Below, piece after piece: positions 47,776-59,492 of a DNA stretch of 64,000 nucleotides. The notes below the pieces were generated by a model. It was given only the letters and a program-made list of their open reading frames with translations, did not search any database and had not been told where the DNA came from. This DNA is from Zychaea mexicana (taxonomy: Eukaryota; Mucoromycota; Mucoromycetes; Mucorales; Lichtheimiaceae), in assembly GCF_025766255.1 (NCBI RefSeq), contig NW_026516672.1, forward strand, positions 620,001-684,000, given 5' to 3'. Position 1 is the stretch's first letter. The number at the start of each line of letters is the position of its first letter. A program made the position numbers and the translations under genes.

Positions 47776-48444
47776 TCACGGCAGCATGCGTCGTCGTTCC
47801 TCGTCGACATGGTTATTATATCGATCATCATCGCTCTCTATTTCCTCTTCGCCCAAATCCATTTCGTCCATTAATGCTCGTTGGTATTCGGCTTCTCGTT
47901 TGCCACCCCATCGCCGCTTGTGCTCTTGCCGAGAAGTAAAGAAATAATCAATTAAAAACGCACTCAACAGACCTGTTGAGCCGCCCAACACATTAGCCAA
48001 GATATCGTATCCATCGAACGTACGGTACTGTATAACAGTAAAAGTTGGATGATAATTATCATTAGGCAAATAGAAAATACCATGCATATGTAAGTAACGA
48101 TTTTTTGTAAAAAGTAGATGTCATAGTTTTATTCCAAAGCTGTAATGACAACTATAAGGATAATCGTAACAAGGAAAAAAACCCGTTTACTCGTCTCTTA
48201 CCGGTAAAAGCCCTTGAACACATTCGCTTATAATGGCAAAGGAGTACAGGACGATGCCTGCCAATATTAGGTTTCGTTTATACGACAGATCCCACAAGAA
48301 GTATAGGCAGATGGCGAGGATCGTGAAAGCAAAGTAATGGAGAACCTTGTCGTTGATCTTGCCTTGCAAATCAATGGGAGCAAACCCAAGAATGCCCAGA
48401 AGCACGAGCAGGAAGAAAAGGACCAACAACATGCGCAGGCGCAT
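47776..48444 (-). CDS. VanZ-like small membrane protein (intact copy)
   Basis: A VanZ-like domain protein; its eukaryotic role is unknown and the bacterial VanZ link to teicoplanin tolerance does not carry over. Exon 1 (48444-48202) codes MRLRMLLVLFFLLVLLGILG (helix 1), FAPIDLQGKINDKVLHYFAF (a family motif) and further helices (TILAICLYFLWDL, NLILAGIVLYSFAIIS). The intron is 48201-48028. Exon 2 (48027-47776) continues YRTFDGYDILANVLGGSTGL and a last helix, then a basic and acidic tail (RRWGGKREAEYQ ... LGEEEIESDDD). The total is 164 residues with about four membrane helices. A decayed duplicate lies at 35236-35815. The opposite-phase frame at 48267-48575 is a shadow. Confidence 0.8.
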
Positions 48445-48597
48445 GTTAGGTGTTTATTTAAAGTATTGGTATAAGTGTAAATAAAGGAGACGAGGTTGGT
48501 AAGGAACAGAGAGAAAAGAGGAAGAGACTGAAAAAAGTTGTTCAGTGTGACGGAAGAAGGCTTCCAACTCTCCAAGGTTCAAGTTACTCCTGTACCA

Positions 48598-48745
48598 TCA
48601 ACTTAACCTAAACAACTCAGCTACAGTATAAAACGTCTATCGGCTTGGGTTGGGCGGTCGCTGAAGAAAATTGTCTTGTAAACTGCTTTCGAGGGTCCAA
48701 ATAGCTTGGCAACAACCATTGGTCCAAGACTAGTTGGCACTATGA
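48598..48745 (+). repeat. Dispersed repeat copy A
   Basis: The segment around CGTCTATCGGCTTGGGTTGG..GGTCGCTGAAGA..TTGTCTT..GG.TC.AAATA.CTTGGCAA..CCATT has a diverged second copy at 49686-49877 in the same orientation. It looks like remnants of an old repeat family. No coding frame is shared. Confidence 0.75.
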
Positions 48746-49054
48746 AGGCTCAAGTATTATACCGCATGATTCAAATTGGAAGCTACAATATCATGTCATG
48801 TCCCAACAATCTGATCTTGGTTCGTTCCCTGTCCTCTTTCATTGTCTCTTACAAGCCAAAACTCTTGCTGTCATCGTTGCCGACAAAATCAAAGCTACTC
48901 AACTTAAAAAAAGGACAAAAGGAAAAAGGAGAGACCCTGCTGGCCTACTTGACGATCAGATGGCGTGTTGCAGACAACAAAGAAAAAGCGACCCTCTGAA
49001 GAACTTCACAACTAACTTTCCTTTGTATATCTGTCTATGTCTGTCCTCTCTGAT

Positions 49055-49500
49055 AAATTATTAATAATTAACAATTATATATTTAATTATAATTTAAAAA
49101 GAAAAGTTTTAATTTAGTTTATACTCGTATAAGCTTGCCATCTACCTGCAACTTACACCTTTTTATTTCAAAATCAAGAACATCTCGTCAGCAAGCTCGT
49201 CATGTTAGGAAGGTGTGCTCACTACCGTTGTGCTGGTTTCAATTAATAAAAGATTTATTATTTACTTTCTAATTTTTCATTCACTATGAACAATATATTT
49301 TTGATATCTTTTTATTTAAATGGTAAAAAAAATTTTAAAAATAAAATAGTTTTTTTCTCTAAATTCAATATTATAAAACTATAAACATATAATGAAAAAA
49401 AGATTTATAGAATTTCTATATCAAATTTCGAATTATATTAATTATTATATATATATAATTTATTGATATATTCTATTATTATTATTATTTGTTCTTCTCT
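49055..49500. other. Extremely AT-rich island
   Basis: About 450 bases made almost only of A and T (runs such as TTAATAATTAACAATTATAT, AAAAAAATTTTAAAAATAAA, ATTATTATATATATATAATT), far more AT-rich than neighbouring DNA. It lies between the two repeat copies. It contains no gene. It could be a decayed repeat or an inserted organellar fragment; I cannot decide. Confidence 0.7.
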
Positions 49501-49685
49501 CTCCTCTCCCCTAGCCTCCTCCCCTTATAACTAACTTTTTTTTGCATATTTGTCCATATCTGTCCTTTCTCTCCCCTCCTCTCCTTATATAATGTTACTC
49601 ATTCTCATCATTAAAAGCCATTCCATTGACACTTCATTTTTGCATCTCTAGTTTAGTGCTTATCTCTCATTATTCTTTGTTTTAT

Positions 49686-49877
49686 TCAACTAAATCTAAG
49701 CAATTCAGCTATAAAACATCTATCGGCTTGGGTTGAGCAGTCGCTGAAGAGATTTGTCTTATATTCCTCATGTAATGAATTAAAAAGCTAGCAAAAAGTA
49801 TTAATTCTCTGCTTTCTGAAGGTCTAAATAACTTGGCAAGAGCCATTATTCCGAGACGAGTTGACACTACAGCCAGC
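49686..49877 (+). repeat. Dispersed repeat copy A'
   Basis: Second copy of the repeat at 48598-48745 (CATCTATCGGCTTGGGTTGA..AGTCGCTGAAGAGATTTGTCTT), with a ~55-base insertion in the middle before GGTCTAAATAACTTGGCAAGAGCCATT. Confidence 0.75.
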
Positions 49878-50603
49878 CTATCCTTAACGTTGACACCCTA
49901 AACAGAGACCTCAATAGCATCAATCTTCTTCTTTGAAACCTTACTTAGCGTCCTACAGCTCTAGTTCATATAAAATATACTCTTGCTTCTCTATGGTCAT
50001 GCACTTAACGTAACCTCTTGAGGTTGAGTTTAATGATGAGTATATTTAACTATTCTTCACATATTCTTTGGTAACAAGGAAAACTTTTGAGTGTACTAAA
50101 TCATGCTACATAGCATATCAAGATATACTGTAATCTCTCGAAACGTTCTGCAATTGAAACTTTACAGACCAACTTTTATCCTCATATTCTTAGTGCTCGG
50201 TAAGAAGAGCAGCAGATTTTCTAAGTGTACTTGTTCCTGTGCATATACTTTATGTCGAAAAAAAGCTCGGAGCAGCTTGTACAACGCGTAGATTTCTTCC
50301 TTTCTTCTCTGTTGCTCTCCTTCAACAGCTTCTCCTTATATTTAGAAACAACTTTCCGATGGGAAAGAGGGAAGCTGATTCTTTCGCCGTTGAAAAGGGC
50401 AAGCGAGGGACAAACAATATTATTGATAATGACCATGCTTAATCTCACAACTTTTTTGGTACAGTGACAGACGCCCTTATGTTTGACAGGTGCATTCTCC
50501 TGATAGTAACAGGAGCTAATAGCAGTCGAATTTTTAAAACAGGTACAAGTGACACGGTCCATGCGAACGACCATTTAATTCCGCTTGGCTTGGCGCACCT
50601 GTA
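49878..50603. other. Repeat-rich stretch, no gene supported
   Basis: A plus-strand frame at 50239-50442 and a minus-strand frame at 50221-50574 overlap and neither has a recognisable domain. Confidence 0.4.
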
Positions 50604-50879
50604 GTGGAAACAGTACTGTGTTTTCCCCCTGATATAATATTTTTAGCCGTGCATGGCTGCCCTTCGACAACACTACGAACTGTGCTTCGGCACGTTAAAA
50701 AGCTAGAGTTTCTTGTGTTCAATGAACCTATTGATCACAAGCGGGACCAGGAGTTTATAAGCACCATCACAATACAAAGAGTACATGACTTTATGCATAG
50801 TCATGATAATGTCAAATTAAGTATAACAGATTGCTTGAGTAATACTCCAATAGTTCAAATGGTGAATAAACTTTGAGCT
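50604..50879 (+). pseudogene. Possible F-box/LRR-type fragment
   Basis: The frame METVLCFPPDIIFLAVHGCP, TLRTVLRHVKKLEFLVFNEP, NVKLSITDCLSNTPIVQMVN resembles one to two leucine-rich units of the F-box/LRR proteins common in Mucoromycota. There is no F-box, no continuation and no convincing splice sites, so it is more likely a fragment than a gene. It is also short enough to be chance. Confidence 0.25.
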
Positions 50880-51221
50880 AATCATCATGAGCAAATAGAC
50901 GATTTTCGTTCCGTAATATGCATAGATTGAAAACTTCAATGATCCCCGTGCAAGGAGGCAACAGAGTAGTAGTACATATACCAAGTGGTTTCTTTTCTCT
51001 TGGAAGCAAGCGCATGATTAGATGATAAACAACATAGCTTTCAATGACTACCATGGAAACAAACGTCATGGCTGTCTAGAATTTTCAAACCAATTTGGAG
51101 TGAGTTTATACACACGAATGCATATGTGAAAAGGCCGGATTAGAATCCGATTCGCCAGAAGTTTCTTTTTGTACGCAGAGAGCGAGAAATTCTACAGGTG
51201 TTTCTTTTGCAACTCAAAAAA

Positions 51222-53516
51222 ATGTCAAAGATCGATGTAGGCGAATTTAAACGTAGCCATATTGAACTCATTAAACAACAAGAACAGCACGAAAAAGCGT
51301 ACATTGATGTTGAAATGCTCAATGCCGTGGTCGATGAAGCATTGTCAGTATTTCTTTTTTCTAACAGTGACTTCAGGCAAAAGATTCGTCTTGCGATTGA
51401 ACTCATGCAAGTTTCACTTGTGATATGATTGATAGGTTCGATGTAGAATGTTTGAAAAGCGCGTCTAAATTCTTTGACGATACGACCTTATTCGAACTAC
51501 TGAAACGGTACAAAGAAACTGAAGTTAATTCCTGGCTGCGACGACGCATTCGAACCGAGGAAGATCAGATCGTTACCAAAAAACCACAAGCCAAAGATGT
51601 TATGCCGAATCGAACGCTACTGGAAGAAGACGAACGGTTATTGCAAGAAATGGAAAAAAACGATGATGTCGGCAACCACAAATATATTAATCCAATTGTT
51701 CCTAAACGACGCAAGTTCGTGGCACAGAACAATGCACCGGGTGCATTGCACGAGCTATATTCCAACTATACAACACTTAACACACAGACGCCTTATTTTA
51801 CGCCCAGCACTACAACGCCAACCGGATCACTGTCAACATCACCAACTGTATCACGACAGCTGCAACAATTGTCGTCAAATTCGTCTTCGCCGTCGTCGTC
51901 ATCCACGCTTTTAGATACAGAAGGCATGAGTCGGCTTACCCGCATTTTACATCCTGAACTAGTGCTTCCTGGATTAAAGCCACAAGAAAGTAACTCGACA
52001 AGTTTTGGAGAAGCGAATGCAGCCGAAGAATTAGAAGAGGAGGAGGACGATTTTCATACGGCTGTTGATCGGGATGTAACATTTGAGCAACCGCAAGACT
52101 TGGATAATCCTGATATTCCGAAAACTCAGTTGACACGTTTATATATGGATATGGCAGAGCAGATCAAGACGAGTCCGCTACAATCCTTGAAGTAAGTAGG
52201 GTCAATCACTATGTTTTCTTTGGCGAACATGCGAATATCCTGAGTGAGGAAGAAACTAAAGATAAGGGTTCTTTTTGCTAGTCCTGCACATATTGTGGAC
52301 TTGCTTCCAAGACAACGAGTTCCACTTAATTATGCAAGCTTTAACAGAGTGAAGGTATGCTCTTGCTTTTTCCAGCATATACATGTCTTTTCTTTCGATA
52401 CTATTTCTCGACTCTTACACACAATCACTACTCCTATGGATCTAGCACAAGATCAACGATAGCAAAGAAAATAAAAAGACAAAGAAACAGAAAAAGGCAA
52501 AGGGCAAACGAGCCCAGACAGACGATTTTTCGGATGATGACGACGACGACGACGACGACGATGTTGATGAAATTGGAGGAATCAATGGACCGGAAAGCGA
52601 AGAACAAGAACAGGAAATAGACTTGACTAACGAAGTCATTCTTACGATTGCTATTTATCATCCGCGAAAAGCTGACCGCCGCGTTCGCGAATTCAATGTA
52701 TTGGGCTCCCAGAAACTAACCGAGCTTCGTGACGCCATTTATTGCATGAAGGACTTTGCAGCGAATCGCAACCGGAAAGACAAGGAAACAGAAGGGGCAA
52801 TACTCAACACAATCAACACGAAACTGTCTGCCAGTTATCTTTTTATTGAAGATGTGTTTTACGTCGATACGCGTGCTGAAAAGGCTGGATTGGACGCTGA
52901 ACCTGATTATAGCGAGCCCATACGGAAATGGGTCATGGAAAACGAGCGATACAAGCAGGAGGGACTTGCAGAATATACCCGGCAATCGATGGAAGATGTT
53001 ACGTTTGAAGAGTTGCAGATCAGAATCAATCATCCATACCAATTTTTGCATCAAGACGGATGTCAACACGTGATCATGGTTCGTGATGTCCGGTAAGTAC
53101 TTACATAAGATGAACTCGTCTGTTTCTACTACTTTTTCTGCAACATCATCCAAGGGATAAGCTAAAATCGATGATAACGTTGATGTATAAAACGTAGAAT
53201 GCAATGTAGTCAAGATCCCAAAAAGCGCTCCGAGTATCCTTATACGACATTTAATTCACAGTACATGCGTTTCAAGTGTTCCATGTGCTCAGTATACCCA
53301 GCAGAGTAAGTATCTGTGTTTTTAAAAGTTGCACGGACCTTACTACAAGAAATGATTAACTGTGATCTTAAAACAAGGTTCATGACGACTGACGACATGA
53401 TGAGTGGTTCATCACCGTGCTTCTTCTGTCGAAAATGCTACGGGCCATTTCATTTCGATAAAGATGGAAAGCAGATGTTTCCGTTTTCTGTATCCGAGTA
53501 TTTTGGAACATATTAA
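51222..53516 (+). CDS. snRNA-activating protein complex subunit 3 (SNAPC3-like)
   Basis: SNAPc recognises the proximal element of snRNA promoters for pol II and III; SNAPC3 (SNAP50) carries a C-terminal zinc-binding region. Six exons (51222-51343, 51436-52191, 52282-52354, 52446-53092, 53198-53305, 53378-53516) close in frame at 614 residues. The N-terminal half is helical and low complexity; exon 4 starts with a Lys-rich then poly-Asp stretch (DDFSDDDDDDDDDDVDEIGG). The conserved domain begins at EVILTIAIYHPRKADRRVRE and includes LTELRDAIYCMKD, SYLFIEDVFYVDTR, RINHPYQFLHQDGCQHVIMV and the Cys pairs CSMCSVYPAE and PCFFCRKCYGPFHFD. Donor 1 is GTCAGT rather than GTAAGT; an unspliced read-through would stop at 51426-51428. 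Confidence 0.85.
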
Positions 53517-55482
53517 AGAGCACAGAAACCATCTTTTCTTTATTTGGATGAGCACTTCTTGTGATCTTGCCCTAGCAAAGGTCCTGCTTAATTAGCTGTG
53601 GCTCAACCACGTCCAGCTAACCTATGCCCACATACAGTCCGTGTAGCTCGCAAATCTACAATCTAAACTTGCCTTCTCTTCACTCTCTCCGATGTCGACC
53701 TTATCGCTTGCACGATTTGTAGTACGCACACTGGCAACACCTTTTCCATCAAAGACTTTTCGGCCTCAACGCGTTGCTGCTACTGTAGAGCAGCAAGAGT
53801 GCCACTTAAACAACATTAAGAAAACGGTACTTTAGCCTAGTATTATATACCGATATTGCTCCCATATTTATTTTCATAATTCGTCACACTGTGCCAAAAA
53901 AAAAACAGCGCGAGGCGCATTAATGTGAGAAGTTCGTCATGACGGTACTCAGGCAGAGGAGTGGATTATGTCTTCGAATGTGTATAAACCTTGTTTGGCT
54001 TCCACGTGTCGATATATCGTGTCCCATTTATATGCCTTGAAACCTGGATCAAGATCGTAGCGTGCTTTTCGTCGCGCATAAAAACTGGCATGATCCAAAA
54101 AAAAAAGACATCCCTGCAACTTACCAGTTTATTTCAAATGTAATGGCGTCGTCCAGGAAGACCTTCTAAGACACAACGTCGATAGAGCGACTCTCAATGG
54201 TCAGGAGAACTATCCTATCACAGAAGCTCGCTGGGTTAGCAGTGTTCTTGGATAGCTCTGAGGTTTTTGCACATACAGATGATTTATAGCGGTGCTTACT
54301 CAATGTAGGATAAGTTGTATTTTATATATTCTACAAGGCGCCACGTAGATCCTCCAAAGCTTTGAGATATTAGCTAAACACAAGCTCACTCAATATTACG
54401 CTTCAGATTATGGTATATTATAATCTCATACTCTGGCGCTTTTAACTCTCCTCTGATTCTTAATACATCTTTTTCGCTATCAATTTTGATGGTATCATAG
54501 CCTACAATACACCAATAAGTAAGCTAAAGCTAGACACAGCGTTTTAAAGGCTGTATATATAAAGCGATTATCTTCTTATATTATGCTTTGGGAACTTCAT
54601 CTTGATCAGGGGGCTTTCAATGAGCTGTGGGCTGTTCTCAACAGGCATTCAATTTTCTCTGATTTCTACCAGTCGTCTTAAGCTAAGAGCCCTCCAACTA
54701 CGGTCGTTGGCAACGTCAACGCTTGAGGCAACTTCTTTAATGGCAAATGATTCTAATAGAATATCAATCACACTACAAGTAGTTGTAATTGGTCATATCA
54801 AAAAAGCTGCTTGTACATGCTGTACTGCTTTTTCTGATGAAAAAGAGCTCCTCTCGCTTTCTTTGAGATACTTCGCTTATATATCAACGTTGATATACTA
54901 CTATTAAAAAAAGTTTGGTATGGTGTCCTAGTTAGCGAGACAGTGGGAATACAATAGCGAAAGAAGAATCCCAGCACCTCTGCAGTAAAGCTGTTGAGAG
55001 TGTGTCTATAATCCTTTCTCTGGGTAGCATATCATTTCACATGATTGTTGTAAAGGTCCTACTCGATTATCACGAGTATAGATCAAATATGTATGTCAAT
55101 TGATCTGGCTTATAGAATATACTACTTAGTACCACGTGCGATGGAAGCATCTACGTTTCCTTAATAACAAATGAATGAAGATCATATAAAGATATTTCCT
55201 CGTTTTAGACATTTATTATGCAAACAGTGGAATTTCTGTAGTCCTTCCTTATTTTACTGGTTTGGGGAGCCAAGCCCACCATTTTTGCTACGTGTACAAG
55301 CTATTGGTACCAAAATAGTGATGTGGTTTTGGAGCTGTATATTTGAAACTGACGACGTCAGAAAAACAAACCATGTAAATAAGGAATTGCGGAAAAGAGC
55401 AGTGCTAAGTCATCATAGCCAAGAAAAATTCCCGCAATATATTACAAAGCACAAAAACAATTAAAGTACAAACGATGGATGA
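53517..55482. other. Intergenic, no gene supported
   Basis: About 2 kb with only short chance frames. No repeat or RNA gene that I can support. Confidence 0.45.
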
Positions 55483-57274
55483 TTATGGAATTAAGGGAGC
55501 GAGAGAGGAGTGACTATTAGAAACAGAAAAAAATACAAAGGTTGAGAATAGGCAGAGCAGCAGCGGTAGCTCGGTACAACAAGCAGATAACAATGAAGAA
55601 GATGAAGAAGGGGTGGCAGATGCAGAGGGTATATGAGCAGGGCCGTTGGCATTAACGCTGACAGCAGGTGAAGGATTGGTGGATGTGCCGACTAGATCAA
55701 TCGGCGGTACCCAGAATGTGATATTTGACTGAACGGTTTGTGGAATGGAGCCATTATTATACGAAGATTGGATATGGTAACCCATGGCAGCCATGATACG
55801 GACGAGCGATGGGCCTATCGGTCCCAATTTGTGGATTTTCGACAAGTCTGCTAAGCTGACGCCACGCATGGCGCTATAACACATTAAATAATCGGCTGTG
55901 CTAGCATAGGCCGATTCATCTGCATGTGTCAAGGATGATCCATCTTGAAAAGGAGCTAGGGATGTTTCCATGACCATGACTTGCTCGTCGTCGATCACAA
56001 TGGTTATGTCACCCCGCGTGGTAGCACTTCGATACAATTTTTCGGCTTGCTCGCGAAAATTAGTATCGCCTACCCATGCATTGACCATGTCAAGGATTGT
56101 AGCAAACATGACGTTGCCGTCGCCCCATTGATTTAGTAGCTTTGTGACACCTGCCAAGTGCACTTTGTTATGGGCGTAAAAGAACTTGTCCAGTGGGAAA
56201 TCGACGAAACCCCAGAATGGTTGTACGCCAGATTCAGAATTCACAGCTGCACTGACATCGGGTAGTTCGTTCGGTGGATCCAGCGGCATTGGCGTCAAGA
56301 ACTTTTTCATTTCTGGATCGTAGATGGAAAAGCGCTCATGCGTGTCGTCGCTCCATGCACTGACAAAGCCCAAGCCATGTATAAGTTCGTGAATTATGGT
56401 CAATAATAGATCGGTTTTATCTTTATCGATCGAATTTGCGTCATCCTGTTGATGGTGATGATAATGTTATTTCGGCAAGCGAGGAAGAAGAACAATATAA
56501 ACAATAAAAATTTGAATTTGTACATACCTCAAAGTACCAATCAATCTCGCTATTGAATTGTGCATTCATGTCATATTCGTACCAGTCGACCTGGGCGGAT
56601 AAGTTGGTGTATTGCTTAAGCAATGCCTGTGGATACATTCTGATGCTGTTTTCTTCTTGCATAAGATAGGATACTGATGGATATGCTTGTCCTAATTTAA
56701 TTTACGACTCAGGTAAGTATTCTAGCATATAAATTATAGTTCAATTTTAAGTAGTGATGGTAGCAGCCGTGTTGTAAAACCTTCCTCGCTCCACAGCAAC
56801 AATGCACTGTCTCTACATACCTGTGCTAACCGTGCCGCTGGAATCTTGACATTGCCCGAGTTTCTGGCAAAACGGCAAGTACGAAGCATTGACATGTACC
56901 GGAGTCTCAAACTTGAGAACGGATGTGATGATTTCGCTTGCTTTGGCGAGCAAACTTTGTACTTTGGCACACTCATCGTCGTTACTTGCATGACATGTAT
57001 AGTTGATTACCATTTTGGCTTCTGATTCTTGCTGTGGTTGCGAATCCCGTCGTTTATGAGATCGCTCGGGACAGGGTCGGATCGCGTGCCGGATTCTGCT
57101 GGTAGAATGTTGATGATGCACACAGAACGTAGAGGGCGTTGCCATTGCTATTGGTGATGGTCGTGATGCCGTTGCTGCTGCTATTGTTATTAATGACCGT
57201 GCGCTAATGGCGATTGCGAGAAGTAGTAAAAAAGTCGGCCATGGTTTTCGTCGTCGTCGCCAGCTCAGAGACAT
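55483..57274 (-). CDS. Secreted HExxH zinc metalloprotease, GPI-type end
   Basis: Probably cleaves extracellular or wall proteins. Exons 57274-56821, 56691-56528 and 56445-55483 give 526 residues. The start MSLSWRRRRKPWPTFLLLLA has a short basic head and hydrophobic core (LLLLAIAISARSLITIAAATA), a signal peptide. A region with several Cys (HASNDDECAKVQSL, LPFCQKLGQCQ) follows. The zinc motif is HELIHGLGFVSAW (His about 225, Glu 226, His 229). The metzincin Gly is present, but residue 11 of the HExxHxxGxxH/D motif is Ser, so the third ligand must be elsewhere, if the enzyme is active. DESAYASTADYLMCYSAMRG is a possible Met-turn region. The Ser-rich end followed by LLSACCTELPLLLCLFSTFVF suggests a GPI signal. 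Confidence 0.8.
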
Positions 57275-57659
57275 AAGAGCCTTCTTTTATTATGTATATT
57301 ATATTAAGTGTACGAGGAGTGTATATGTATGTTCAAGAAAGGAGAGGAATGGATATGAAAGAAAAGAAAGAAAGTATAATGAAGGTGGTAAGTGCTGTAT
57401 GAAAGAAAAGAGGAACGAAACAAAAAGGCTGTTGCTGTAGAAGCGCAATGCGGAGATGACTTTTACCGTTTTGGGGCACTGCTGCCAAGACTTTAGGATC
57501 GACGCAAAACCATTTGTACTACATGTGGCAAAAAGTTTGCTGTCTATCGGCTGCAGGGCAGGGCGCGCGGTATAGCAAGAGCTGGAAAGAGTGGTATTGA
57601 TTTTTGTCTGTTTTGTTTTGTATTTTTTATTTGATTACTACTTTACAATTTTAAAAAAT

Positions 57660-58882
57660 TTAGTGAAAAGAGACAGATGCACCGTAAGAAGGTACTCCAG
57701 AAGAAGCGGGTGCATTGGTTGAGTTGACAAGTGCAACAATACCATAACTACACCCCGCTGCAACAGCGCCGATTGCCAGCGTCTGGAAAGCGCCCATGAC
57801 TGCTTGGGCAGGTCTTAGATAGATGCTCTTGATATAGCCGAATGCAAACAATGTCATGGATGTCACCACAATAGATGAGAATAAGGCGTCTGTAGTGTCC
57901 ACGATGATGATATACGGAAGAAGCGGAATCAAGCCGCCAAACAGATAGGATAACCCAATTGTCGCTGCCGAAATCTATTAGAGGGGTGGTTTCATTCCAA
58001 TATTGGTTACAAAACTAAAATATGTTTCATGTGTTTAATCTAAACAAGAAGGAGAAAACATTTACCCAGCTCCGGTGAGGGTCTGGCATTTCCAAGTTCA
58101 ACTCAAACTTCATCATGAAATCAACAAACTTCTGTGTGTTTTCTCTGAACCGTGCCAGCATCGGCTCCATTGATTCACGGTCTAAGCCATAGGGCTCGAA
58201 CAGCTCGACGATTTCTTCTTCCTCTTCATCAGGATATAGTTCCACTTCTCGCTCTAGAAAGATCTCAGTAAGTATTACATGTATATCATAAGACTCCCGT
58301 CAAAACCGACTATTTATAAAAAAAACATGTGTTTCCCGAGAACTTTTTTGCTTGGATGCATTACCTTCTCGTTGTCGCTCGGTAATATAATGGTCTGCAT
58401 CTGATTTTGCTGCCAAATAACCACCAAGACCCATAGAAATGGCACCTGAGACCAGCTCTAAAAAAGAGTTGGCACGAGTCTCGATTAGCATATTCCTGTG
58501 ATGGTTGGTCGAGTAAGAAGAGATTCTAATACCATCTCAATCTCATCTGTGTTATTCACTTACCAGCTAATCCACCGAAAATCACAATACGACTGTCACC
58601 CAAGCTCGACAGACCGGCTGCGAGAGCGAAAGGGACAGTTAGTCCGTCGGATAACCCGAGAATACAATCACGTACAAGCTCGGGTCTCGAGAAATGTTCT
58701 TCAACATGACCTTTGAGACTGTGATGATGGTTATGGTGCCGATGTGGAATGCGGGATTCTTCTTCGGCAGATAATAAGTCTGCATTACTTCCATTGCTGG
58801 ATAGTAACCGCTTCTCCTGTTCGCTGTTATTGCTGGTATCTGCTACTGCTGCATTGGGTCGGTTTAGCAGTTGATAGGACAT
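57660..58882 (-). CDS. CCC1: CCC1/VIT-family vacuolar Fe/Mn transporter
   Basis: Moves Fe2+ and Mn2+ into the vacuole for storage and detoxification. Exons 58882-58564, 58457-58365, 58253-58066 and 57974-57660 give 304 residues. After a Ser/His-rich head (RIPHRHHNHHHSLKGHVEEH) comes FSRPELVRDCILGLSDGLTV and PFALAAGLSSL (helix 1), then AELVSGAISMGLGGYLAAKS, the hallmark helix 2, then DHYITERQRE and the Glu-rich metal-binding cytosolic region (VELYPDEEEEEIVELFEPYG). The remaining helices are ISAATIGLSYLFGGLIPLLPY and later ones. I set the start at MSYQLLNRPN (58882); the frame open to 59011 above it looks like leader sequence. It is divergent from RAV2. Confidence 0.9.
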
Positions 58883-59060
58883 ATTGGTCTTGATATCCGT
58901 GAAGTACACTAGATAGGAGAGAGAAAACGAGAGTAAGGGTTCAAGTTGCAAAAGAAAGAGATATGATTCGAAAATTGTTTGCTGCTTAAACAACGAAGAA
59001 TATAAAGGCAATTATCATTATTATCATTTACTACATATATATAGGACACCGTGACTAAGG

Positions 59061-59252
59061 TTAACGAGTAATTATGCTGCATGATTCATCATGTTGCTGC
59101 TGCTGTAATGTTTGCTGAACCTGTGTACGAATGTAAAAAAAGGAGGTGCACACTAAATCATAAAACCATACTTGGGGATTATTTCCATTAGACTGCGAAT
59201 AATGAAAGCGCATCACACCCACGCTCGCACTTGTGCTACTACTACCAATCAC
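59061..59252 (-). CDS. Possible tiny protein, weak
   Basis: A 63-codon frame starting MIGSSSTSASVGVMRFHYSQ. A 51-base in-frame candidate intron (GTATGG..CACAG) would reduce it to about 46 residues ending in VQQTLQQQQHDESCSIITR. It sits in the divergent promoter between CCC1 and RAV2. There is no domain. It may be chance. Confidence 0.2.
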   Translation of the reverse strand: MIGSSSTSASVGVMRFHYSQSNGNNPQVWFYDLVCTSFFYIRTQVQQTLQQQQHDESCSIITR

Positions 59253-59492
59253 CTCACTGCATTTAATTGTTTCTTTATTCGCCCGCTATTATAGTTCTAA
59301 TCATCATCATGCCCCGAAAGACAAAGTGCGATACTGCTACTACTACAACGGTAAAAATAAATAAATAAGATAGCCACACGCGTACTACGTGACGAAAGCA
59401 TAACATACACTACTGACCAGTTATTGGTCTACTCTGGTGCTCAATTGTTTCCCATTACTACCTAATCCCAATCCTCGTGTGAATCCCCACAG

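Noticed and set aside
50221..50574. 117-codon minus-strand frame with several Cys
   Set aside because: It overlaps other equally open frames, has no recognisable domain and lies in a repeat-rich stretch; chance is as likely.
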